Part shown: piece after piece, positions 55,238 to 62,624 of the stretch
Layout of the letters: the number at the start of each line of letters is the position of its first letter
Numbering within the stretch: position 1 is the stretch's first letter
NCBI GenBank assembly: GCA_964531335.1
Contig: CAZHEV010000010.1
Location: forward strand, 62,001-126,000
Length of the DNA stretch: 64,000 nt
Direction: 5' to 3'
Origin: CAZHEV01 sp964531335 [NCBI: uncultured bacterium]
GTDB taxonomy: Bacteria; Eisenbacteria; RBG-16-71-46; CAZHEV01
Notes under the pieces: model-generated
Databases searched by the model: none
What the model was told of the DNA's origin: nothing
Seen by the model: only the letters and a program-made list of their open reading frames with translations
Made by a program: the position numbers and the translations under genes

Positions 55238-58039
55238 CTAGAACCGGTATGAGAGAGAAAGCGAGTACGAGGTCCCTTCGGAAATCATCGAATACGGAAA
55301 AGCCTCGGGACCCACCGTGTACAACTTGTCTTCGCCCTTCAGGTCCTTCACGGCGAACTTGAGCCGGGTGCCGTAAGCCAGCCTCTGTGAGACCGCGAGG
55401 TCAATCTGCGCGTACGGCTCCTCGTATATGTTCTCGGACGGGATGTCCCCCAGCGCGTCCAGCCGCCTTCCGATCTTGTTGTAGAGGACGTTGATCGTGG
55501 TCCCCAGCGTCGGCTCGGTGAAAGTCAAAGACGCGTTGAGCGTCCACGGCGCCTGTCCCCTCAGCGTGCGGTGCCTTGTGCGGGTCCCGCCCGTCACATG
55601 TTCTTCGTACTCCACGACCGAGAAGACCCTGGTGTAATTGCCGGTGAAAGTCACATTGTCCATATAGCGGGTAAGCCCCAATCGCTTTCTGATCTCCACC
55701 TCCCAACCGTTGTTGGTCACCTCCGGCGCATTGCGGAAAGATCTCTCAAAACGGTCGGGGGCGTTGATCAAGGTGTCCTCGATGGCGTCGGTCATGTGCT
55801 TGCGGAACACGCTGAAGGAGAGCACCTCGCCCGCCCCCGGGAAGACCTCGAAGCGAAGGTCGTAGTTGTCGATGAGCGCGCGCCTGAGGCCCGGCTTCCC
55901 CACCACGTTCTGATCGTTGTCGAAATCGAAGTACCGGACGCTGGACATCTCGCGCAGCTCCGGACGGTTGACGGTCCGGCCGTATGCCAGGCGGAGGTTG
56001 GCCTTGACGTTTTCGCCGAGCAGCCTCTCCGTGTACTGGTTGAGGACGTAGGTGAAGTTCGCGGACGGCAGCACGTCCTTCTCATCGATCCTGCTCTTCG
56101 CCCTTGCGGTCCGCTCGAAAGGCAGGTCGGATATCACGCGCTGGTCGGAGTCCTCGACCCTGGCGCCCCCGACCATTCGAAACTGCTGCCCCGCGAGCCG
56201 GAACGGAACGTCGAGCATGCCGTAGTATGACTGAACGTCATGCGTGCCTTCATAGTTGCCGGTGAAAGCGCTGGCGATTATGAAGTCGAACTTGCCGTTG
56301 CCGTAATTGTCCCCGTCGAAGACCTCTTCGGGAGGCAGAAGGAGCAGGTGCGAGTTCCTGCGGAAATCGATGAAGTACCTATCCGTCGTCCAGGACTGGA
56401 TCTTGTAGCTTCTCTCTCTCCTGTCCTCGCCCATACCCGCCCTGAGCTTCACGTTCCGGGGCAGATCGTAGGAGACGTCCAGGCTGTAGCCCCTGAGCGT
56501 CTCGTCCAGCTCGGACCAGGACCGCGAGTTGTCCACCAGGATCCACAGCTCCTCGGGGGGCTCCTCGTTGTTCGCGTAGTCCACCTGCCTGCGGTCGGGC
56601 TCCTCGGCGTCCGAGTTGCTCCAGTGGTACTTCCACTTCAGTTTCAGGTTCTTGACCGCGTCGAGCTTGTGCTCGCCGCCGACCTGCCCGACGTACAGGG
56701 AGCGCTGGTTCCACTCTATGGTCCGCCGCTTGATCTCCTCGGCGTCGGCGTCGAAGCCTCGCTGCGTTGCCACCCCCTCCTTGGCCGATTGCGTGCGGCT
56801 GTTCTTGAAGCTGAGCTTGTGATTGTCCCTGCCCAGCCAGGAGAACCTGTAGTTCGCGTTCAGGATCAGGCCCCAGAGCACCCCGTACTTGTTCCTCGTC
56901 CCCTTGAAGAAGCTCTCGTCGTGGCCCAAGCCTCTTCTGTCGTGTATGAAGTCCTGGACCTCGAAGCTGTTGCGGTAGACCCACGCCGCGACCAGGCCGA
57001 ACTCGCTGTCGTTGGGAAGGAAGTACTGGTCGCCATAGGCGAAGTTGAACGACTTCTTGTAAGGCGCCTTCTTCGTGCTCAAGGCCCAGTTGTTGGGCAG
57101 CCTGGCCGCCAGCTCGTAACGGTTGGGCTTGGACTTCCAGAAGTCGTCCTTCACGCCGACGTCCGGGTACGGGAACTCCCTGCCTCCGTCGTCCAGGCCC
57201 AGCCAGTCGGTGTCGCCGCCGGCCGCGGGGACGGCCATGCCCGTGTTCGTGGTCTGGTCGTCCCCTCCCGCCGAGAATCCCGCGCTCATCACCCTCCGCG
57301 ACGGGAAGTCCATGGTGTTGACCTGCACGTAGCCTCCGCTGAAATCCCCCGGCAAGTCGGGGCTCGCCGTCTTCACCACCACCGTGTTGGAAAGCAAAGA
57401 GGCGGGGATGAGGTCATAGGCGAAGCTCTTCTTGTCCACGTCGGTGTCGGTACCGGTCACCGTGACCCCGTCGAGCGACGTCGCGTTGTACCTGTCCGTC
57501 ACTCCCCTTACGTTGACGAACTTGTCGTCGACGACGGACAGGCCGGTCACGCGCCTGAGCGCGTCTCCGGACGTCGCGTCCGGAGACCTGGATATCTGCT
57601 CCGCGCTGATCGCGTCGCCTATCACCGCCGCTTTCATGCGGTCGGTCAAAACGGCGGTCTCGGTGGAAAGGACGCGCTCCGCCGTCACGCGGATCTCCTC
57701 CAGCGTGAAGATCTTCGACTGATCGCTTTTCAGCCTTACGTCCAGCTCCGTCCTCTCGCCCGCCTCTATCTCGACGCCTTTCACGACAGCGCTCTCGTAT
57801 CCCATATACGAAAAGCGCACGTCATAGACCCCCGGCTCGATCGCCTTTATCTCGTAACGCCCGTCCAGATCGGTCGTGGCGCCTATCTTCGTGCCCATTA
57901 GGAACGCGCCGGCGCCGATGAGCTTGTTTCCGGTCTTGTCGTCGCGAATCACGCCGCGAAGCGACCCGGAATCGGCAGGAACCTCTGCGGCCGAGAACAG
58001 CAGGATGATGCATGTCGACACTGCCGTGTATGCCTTCAT
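55238..58039 (-). CDS. TonB-dependent outer-membrane receptor with CarboxypepD_reg-like N-domain
   Basis: A 933-residue receptor, started at the ATG 58037-58039 behind GAGGAG with a signal peptide next. A carboxypeptidase-regulatory-like domain (about 26-110: GSLRGVIRDDKTGNKLIGAGA, TTDLDGRYEIKAIEPGVYDVRFSYMGYE) precedes a TonB-box-like IRVTAERV and the plug (ADALRRVTGLSV-type sequence, VNVRGVTDRYNATSLDGVTV, SGGYVQVNTMDFP). The barrel follows and ends in LSYRF with terminal Phe. It imports a scarce large or chelated nutrient using energy from the TonB operon that is divergently encoded. The ligand is unknown; PHO-box-like sites upstream suggest a phosphorus compound. Confidence 0.9.
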   Translation of the reverse strand: MKAYTAVSTCIILLFSAAEVPADSGSLRGVIRDDKTGNKLIGAGAFLMGTKIGATTDLDGRYEIKAIEPGVYDVRFSYMGYESAVVKGVEIEAGERTELDVRLKSDQSKIFTLEEIRVTAERVLSTETAVLTDRMKAAVIGDAISAEQISRSPDATSGDALRRVTGLSVVDDKFVNVRGVTDRYNATSLDGVTVTGTDTDVDKKSFAYDLIPASLLSNTVVVKTASPDLPGDFSGGYVQVNTMDFPSRRVMSAGFSAGGDDQTTNTGMAVPAAGGDTDWLGLDDGGREFPYPDVGVKDDFWKSKPNRYELAARLPNNWALSTKKAPYKKSFNFAYGDQYFLPNDSEFGLVAAWVYRNSFEVQDFIHDRRGLGHDESFFKGTRNKYGVLWGLILNANYRFSWLGRDNHKLSFKNSRTQSAKEGVATQRGFDADAEEIKRRTIEWNQRSLYVGQVGGEHKLDAVKNLKLKWKYHWSNSDAEEPDRRQVDYANNEEPPEELWILVDNSRSWSELDETLRGYSLDVSYDLPRNVKLRAGMGEDRRERSYKIQSWTTDRYFIDFRRNSHLLLLPPEEVFDGDNYGNGKFDFIIASAFTGNYEGTHDVQSYYGMLDVPFRLAGQQFRMVGGARVEDSDQRVISDLPFERTARAKSRIDEKDVLPSANFTYVLNQYTERLLGENVKANLRLAYGRTVNRPELREMSSVRYFDFDNDQNVVGKPGLRRALIDNYDLRFEVFPGAGEVLSFSVFRKHMTDAIEDTLINAPDRFERSFRNAPEVTNNGWEVEIRKRLGLTRYMDNVTFTGNYTRVFSVVEYEEHVTGGTRTRHRTLRGQAPWTLNASLTFTEPTLGTTINVLYNKIGRRLDALGDIPSENIYEEPYAQIDLAVSQRLAYGTRLKFAVKDLKGEDKLYTVGPEAFPYSMISEGTSYSLSLSYRF

Positions 58040-58183
58040 GGATCGACGGACTCCTCGGTTGAAGGAACGCTGACCAGGCCCGTTATCCGACCCGCGCCGA
58101 ATGCTCTTCAATCGCGGATCAACTCGCTACGCGAAGCCTTAATGCACAATGGTGCAAACGCACCCATCGTCGAATCGAAGCGT

Positions 58184-58237
58184 ATTATGACAGCCGCGGA
58201 TTAGCGCAGAGTTAGGGCTTGATGAAGAAAGCGTTAA
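58184..58237 (-). promoter_or_regulatory. PHO-box-like array and -10 element of the receptor operon
   Basis: Read on the minus strand, TTAAC (58233-58237), TTCAT (58222-58226) and CTAAC (58211-58215) start exactly 11 bases apart, the period of PhoB/PhoP boxes. A -10 element CATAAT (58184-58189, five of six) follows 21 bases further on. No -35 is needed in PHO-box promoters. Confidence 0.5.
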
Positions 58238-58297
58238 GAGTGGAGTCCAAGGCCTCTACGGCTATTCGGCCGCATGTCCCTGCTTTTTTACCTGATG

Positions 58298-58324
58298 TTT
58301 ACATACTCTTAACCCTCACCTAAC
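58298..58324 (+). promoter_or_regulatory. PHO-box-like array of the TonB operon
   Basis: On the plus strand TTTAC (58298-58302), TTAAC (58309-58313) and CTAAC (58320-58324) are again spaced exactly 11 bases apart, facing the TonB operon. The -10 downstream is unclear (GATACG near 58342-58347 at best). Confidence 0.5.
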
Positions 58325-58516
58325 TTGCCATCCCGACACTTGATACGGATCATTAGGGTCGCTTAGAGACCCGTTCGACGGGGGCGGCGAGAGGACTTGT
58401 CGGGTCTCATGCGGTAGGGGATTCGCGGCCGGCGGAAGATCCGAAGCGCCGTCCCGCAAGGTCGCAGGCCCGCCTGTTCCGGGCGGCCCGCCGCGCCTTC
58501 CAAGGAGTGGAAAGAA

Positions 58517-59281
58517 ATGAAAAGAGCCGTATCCGCATTTGCGATCCTGACCTCCCTGGCCGTATTTTCGCTGCCGATCTTCGCTCAGAACGAGAAGGAG
58601 AAAGTGGACGAGACCGTCGAAGAGACGATAACCATCGAGCACCGGACGCAGGCTCGCCGGGACGAGTGGAGCAAGGAGAAATCCGATCTCATACTGAGGC
58701 TTCGGACCGCCAGGGTAAACGTTCAGTATCTCACCGAGCGCAAGGTCTTCGAGCAGCGGAAGGCCGACGCGCTCGCCGGGAGCATAGCCGAGCTGGAAAG
58801 GCGCCTTGACGAATCTTCGCGCCTCCAGGCCGATCTCCAGGACACCTTGAACGTGATACTGGGGCGCCTAGAAGACCGGGTCGCCTCCGATCTTCCCTTT
58901 CTGCCGGAGGAGCGGCGCGCGAGATTGACGAAGCTGCGGGGGGAGATCGTAAACCCCGAGACCATAGGGGCGGAGAAGCTTCGCAGGCTCCTGGAGGCCC
59001 TCGTAATAGAGACAAACTACGGCAACACGGTCGAGGTGACCCAGGCCGAGATCGACCTGGAGGGCGAGAAGCTCTTCGTGGACGTTCTGCGGCTGGGTCG
59101 CATATCCATATTCTGGCGCACGACCGACGGCAAGAGGGCGGGACAGTACGACATCGCCACGGGCGGCTGGGTGGAGCTGCCGGGCAACTATCACCGCAAT
59201 ATCGGCGAGGCGATGGAGATGGCCTCACGCATGAGGCCGATTGAAGTGATCTCCCTGCCGCTGGGGAGGATCCAGCCATGA
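58517..59281 (+). CDS. DUF3450 periplasmic coiled-coil protein of a TonB2-type system
   Basis: A 254-residue exported protein behind AAGGAG. The signal peptide (AFAILTSLAVFSLPIFA) is followed by a long charged helix (about 25-115) predicted to be coiled coil (DEWSKEKSDLILRLRTARV, RKVFEQRKADALAGSIAELE). The second half has the DUF3450 features FLPEERRARLTKLRGEIVNPE, EVTQAEIDLEGEKLFVDVLRLGR and GQYDIATGGWVELP. DUF3450 genes precede TtpC in the Vibrio TonB2 clusters. It overlaps the next gene by ATGA. Confidence 0.82.
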   Translation: MKRAVSAFAILTSLAVFSLPIFAQNEKEKVDETVEETITIEHRTQARRDEWSKEKSDLILRLRTARVNVQYLTERKVFEQRKADALAGSIAELERRLDESSRLQADLQDTLNVILGRLEDRVASDLPFLPEERRARLTKLRGEIVNPETIGAEKLRRLLEALVIETNYGNTVEVTQAEIDLEGEKLFVDVLRLGRISIFWRTTDGKRAGQYDIATGGWVELPGNYHRNIGEAMEMASRMRPIEVISLPLGRIQP

Positions 59282-60699
59282 GACGAGCCCTTCTGATCGC
59301 CATGACTATATCCATCGCGCTGTGCTCCTCCGCCGCGGCACAGGACGTCCGCGAGGCCGCCAAGAAGGCCGAGGCCGAACGGAAGGCCGCGCTCGAGCGG
59401 GCCCGCGGGATAGAGCGGCAAATACTCGACGACCGGGAGAAGCTGATAGCGGAGGTCCAGAGGCTCGAGGCGGAGCAGGGCGGGCTGGAAGCCGAGGTCG
59501 AGGAGCTCCAGGCCGGGATCGAGAGCGACCAGCGAAGGCGCGAGAGGCTGGAGGACCGCTGGGCGCGGCACGAGATGGACTTCAAGGAGATCTCCGGGGT
59601 CGTCAGGGTGATCGCCCGCGACCTCGAGACGATGCTCATCCAGTCTCCTTCGACCGCGATACACCCAGAGCGGCTGGAGCGGATCCGACCGCTGCTGGAC
59701 AAGGGCTACTTCCCCGACATCGAAGACATAGCCGGCATGGCCGGCGTGTTCTTCGACGAGATGGCCAGGACCGGCCAGGTGGGCCTGGTCGAGGCCGACT
59801 ACGTCGGCCGGGACGGCGAGACCCGCCACGGCAAGATAATGACCCTGGGCAACTTCACGGCTATATACCAGGACGGAGACGAGACCGGCTTTCTGACCTA
59901 TCAGCCGGACTCGCAGCTATTGTTCGCGCTCTCCACGCTTCCGCCGGGGCGCATAGCGGGACAGCTCGAGGGCTACCTGGCGGGAAAGAGCGAGTCCGTC
60001 CCCGTGGACATGTCCGGAGGAGCGGCCCTCAGGCAGATAACGCACAAGACGAGCTTCGGCGAGCAGCTTAGAGCCGGCGGTCCTATTGTCTGGCCGATAG
60101 GCCTGATCGCCCTGGCGGCTCTGTTCATAGTGGTCCACAAGATCTACTTCCTGAACCGGGTTCACAGCAACACCGGCAAGTACATGACCCAGGTGAACCG
60201 GCTCGGCGAGCAGGGCAAGTGGGAGAAGGCCGAGGAGCTCGTCAAAGCGCGCAGGGACAAGCGATCGCCCGTTAACAACGTGATAGAGGCCGGGCTGTCC
60301 GCAAGGAAGCAGGACCGGGAGACTCTGGAGAGTGTTCTTCAGGAGTCCATATTGAGGGAGCTTCCCGTCGTGGAGCGGGGGCTCTCGGTGCTGGCCGTTC
60401 TGGGGGCGGTGGCTCCGCTCTTGGGACTCCTCGGGACCGTGACCGGAATGATAGACACGTTCCGCGTGATCACGCTCTTCGGCACCGGGGACCCCAAGCT
60501 GATGTCGGGCGGTATAAGCGAGGCCCTGGTGACTACCGAGCTGGGCCTGGCCGTGGCGATACCCATCATGCTCTTGCATACGATCCTGTCAAGGCGCGCG
60601 GAGAAGATAATAGGCGACATGGAGGAGAAGGCCGTCGCGCTCACCAACATCATTTTGAAGGATAGGGCCAAGAATGGATTTCTTGCAAAGAGCGCTTGA
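59278..60699 (+). CDS. TtpC-like long MotA/TolQ/ExbB proton-channel protein
   Basis: A 473-residue protein. Signal sequence (LLIAMTISIALCSSAAA), then a long periplasmic coiled-coil (about 24-110, AAKKAEAERKAALERARG onward) and a beta-type periplasmic domain (110-260). Three membrane helices of a MotA/TolQ/ExbB domain occupy about 275-460 (IVWPIGLIALAALFIVVHKIYF, LSVLAVLGAVAPLLGLLGTVTGMI, ALVTTELGLAVAIPIMLLH). This long form is TtpC, which TonB2-type systems need in addition to ExbB. It overlaps the following exbB by 26 bases. Confidence 0.87.
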   Translation: MRRALLIAMTISIALCSSAAAQDVREAAKKAEAERKAALERARGIERQILDDREKLIAEVQRLEAEQGGLEAEVEELQAGIESDQRRRERLEDRWARHEMDFKEISGVVRVIARDLETMLIQSPSTAIHPERLERIRPLLDKGYFPDIEDIAGMAGVFFDEMARTGQVGLVEADYVGRDGETRHGKIMTLGNFTAIYQDGDETGFLTYQPDSQLLFALSTLPPGRIAGQLEGYLAGKSESVPVDMSGGAALRQITHKTSFGEQLRAGGPIVWPIGLIALAALFIVVHKIYFLNRVHSNTGKYMTQVNRLGEQGKWEKAEELVKARRDKRSPVNNVIEAGLSARKQDRETLESVLQESILRELPVVERGLSVLAVLGAVAPLLGLLGTVTGMIDTFRVITLFGTGDPKLMSGGISEALVTTELGLAVAIPIMLLHTILSRRAEKIIGDMEEKAVALTNIILKDRAKNGFLAKSA

Positions 60700-61459
60700 G
60701 TACGTCGAGCAGGGCGGGTGGGTCATGATCCCCCTAGGCCTGACATCGGTATTGCTCTGGGCCCTGATAATCGACAGGCTGCTGGTTTTCCGCGCCAAGA
60801 CCAAAGACGATATCTCCTTGACCGGCGCCCTGGCCGCTTTGGAGGGCGGGACCGAGCCCATCGCGGGTAAAGGGATGAGGGCCCAGCTCGTCGGCGATTT
60901 CCTCGCCGGGAGATCCGGGTCGCCCGATATCGACCGCGAGGTGCTGAAGGAATGCGGCATGAGACAGAGGTGGGACCTCACCAGGTTCCTCGCGCTCATT
61001 GCAGTGCTGGCCTCGGCCGCTCCCTTGCTCGGACTTCTCGGCACCGTCCTCGGGATGATAGAGACGTTCGACGTGATAGCGATATTCGGCACTGGAAACG
61101 CCAGGGCGCTGGCCGGCGGCATATCCGTGGCCCTGGTCACCACCCAAACCGGACTGCTCATAGCCATCCCCGGGCTCTTCTTCAGCGGACTTCTCATGCG
61201 CAGATCGCGCAATCTGAGCACACAGCTCGACGAGACCATCACGGTTCTGGACCGAAATCTCATGCTCAAGACCAAGGCGCTCCAGCGCGGGGCCGATGAG
61301 GTGGAGGCGCAGGCAGAGGAGACCGAACCGGACCGAAGAGAGTCGCACGCTGTGCCCCCGAGGTCGCCTTCGCCCTCTTACATAAGATCCCAGCCACTCG
61401 CGGCCTCGCGGGCGTACAGCGTGCGGGCGGCCTTCAGCCCGAGAAAGAGCGGCGGATGA
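60674..61459 (+). CDS. exbB: ExbB-like proton-channel protein with extended C-terminus
   Basis: A 261-residue MotA/TolQ/ExbB protein with three helices (WVMIPLGLTSVLLWALIIDRLL, FLALIAVLASAAPLLGLLGTVLGM, ALVTTQTGLLIAIPGLFFSGLL). Channel helices carry the conserved Thr/Ser of the family. The family core ends near residue 205; a further 55 residues are hydrophilic, Pro/Ser/Arg-rich and probably disordered. Most ExbB2 proteins stop near 175-210, so this extension is unusual. It forms the cytoplasmic-membrane motor with ExbD. Its stop overlaps exbD by ATGA. Confidence 0.88.
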   Translation: MDFLQRALEYVEQGGWVMIPLGLTSVLLWALIIDRLLVFRAKTKDDISLTGALAALEGGTEPIAGKGMRAQLVGDFLAGRSGSPDIDREVLKECGMRQRWDLTRFLALIAVLASAAPLLGLLGTVLGMIETFDVIAIFGTGNARALAGGISVALVTTQTGLLIAIPGLFFSGLLMRRSRNLSTQLDETITVLDRNLMLKTKALQRGADEVEAQAEETEPDRRESHAVPPRSPSPSYIRSQPLAASRAYSVRAAFSPRKSGG

Positions 61460-61872
61460 TAAGCGTGAGAAGAACGATACGAGGCGGCGGCAAAGGAGTG
61501 GAGATCAACATGGGACCGTTGATCGACATGGTCTTTCTCCTGTTGATCTTCTTCGTCGTCACTACCAGCTTCGTGAAAGAATCCGGCATAGACGTTCAGA
61601 AATCGACCGCGGCCACCGCCGAGGTGAAGCAGAAGGGCAATATCCTGATAGGGGTGACACCGCAGGGCGACGTTTACATGGAGGGCAAGAAAGTGGACGT
61701 CCGCAGCGTGCGCGGACTTGTCGAGCGGGCCCTGGCGGAGGACCCGGAGAGCGGCATCGTAGTGGTCGCGGACAAGAAAGCGCAGACCGGCGACGTCATA
61801 AAGGTAATGGACCAGTGCCGGCTCGCCGGCGCTGAGGACATCAGCCTGGCGGCTGAGAAAGAGGGCACCTAG
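61456..61872 (+). CDS. exbD: ExbD proton-channel subunit
   Basis: A 138-residue ExbD/TolR protein: short cytoplasmic N-terminus, one membrane helix (NMGPLIDMVFLLLIFFVVTTSF) with the essential proton-carrying Asp at about residue 25, and a periplasmic domain (GIVVVADKKAQTGDVIKVMDQCRLAGAEDISLAAE). It couples proton flow to TonB. Translationally coupled to exbB. Confidence 0.93.
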   Translation: MISVRRTIRGGGKGVEINMGPLIDMVFLLLIFFVVTTSFVKESGIDVQKSTAATAEVKQKGNILIGVTPQGDVYMEGKKVDVRSVRGLVERALAEDPESGIVVVADKKAQTGDVIKVMDQCRLAGAEDISLAAEKEGT

Positions 61873-61874
61873 CC

Positions 61875-62498
61875 ATGAGAATACGCCGGTCCACCTGGAT
61901 AATAGTCGCGGTCGTCGGATCGATAGGGGTGAACGTAACCATCGCGGCGCTCGCGGCCCTACTCATGAAGGAGCGCGGATTGCCGGACGACATCACAGAT
62001 CCGATAGGCGTGCGGCTCGTCGAGCTCGCGCCGCCGGAGCCTCCGGAGCCGGAGGAGGTCAAGGAGCCGGAAAAGCCCAAGGAGCAGCAGCAACTCGATT
62101 TCATCCCCGACCTCGTCCAGCCGGACCTCGGGCCGGCGGGGGCCGTCGAGGCCGGCATAGCCGTAAACCTGGGCGGCGTAGCCACGGCCGATATGGGAGA
62201 CGACTTCGTCTTCGAGGCCTACGAGCTCGACCAGGCGCCCGCGCCGGTCGTCAAGGTCCCTCCCGCCTATCCTTTCAAGGCCCGCGAAAGAGCGGTGGAG
62301 GGGGTCGTGCAGGTCAAGATGCTGATCAACAGGGACGGAAGCGTAGCGCAGTTGCAGGTCCTTGACTCCCGCCCTGAGGGCGTCTTCGAGGAGGCCGTGA
62401 AGAAGGCGCTTCCTCGGTGGAAGTTCAACCCAGGCAAGATCCAGGGGAAGGCGGTCACGGCCTGGGTGGTCGTGCCCGTGCGTTTCACCCTGGACTGA
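61875..62498 (+). CDS. tonB: TonB energy transducer
   Basis: A 207-residue TonB. Membrane anchor at residues 7-30 (IIVAVVGSIGVNVTIAALAALLM), Pro/Glu-rich spacer (APPEPPEPEEVKEPEKPKEQ) and C-terminal TonB domain (YPFKARERAVEGVVQVKMLI, FEEAVKKALPRWKFNPGKIQGK, VVPVRFTL). It starts two bases after exbD. It is the short TonB2 type rather than the E. coli TonB1 type. It contacts the TonB box of receptors such as the one at 55.2-58.0 kb. Confidence 0.9.
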   Translation: MRIRRSTWIIVAVVGSIGVNVTIAALAALLMKERGLPDDITDPIGVRLVELAPPEPPEPEEVKEPEKPKEQQQLDFIPDLVQPDLGPAGAVEAGIAVNLGGVATADMGDDFVFEAYELDQAPAPVVKVPPAYPFKARERAVEGVVQVKMLINRDGSVAQLQVLDSRPEGVFEEAVKKALPRWKFNPGKIQGKAVTAWVVVPVRFTLD

Positions 62499-62624
62499 CG
62501 GAGCGCGGGCGGGCGGTTCCGAGACCCCGGCCATCTTCGAGGACCCGGTCCGGCGGTCGGTCCAACCGGTTGCAGCGGGCCCAGGCTATCTCGATCATTT
62601 CGACCCATCGCAGCGAGAAACGAC

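Noticed and set aside
56240-57901. 553-codon plus-strand ORF
   Set aside because: It is antisense to the TonB receptor; composition is that of a GC-rich shadow frame.
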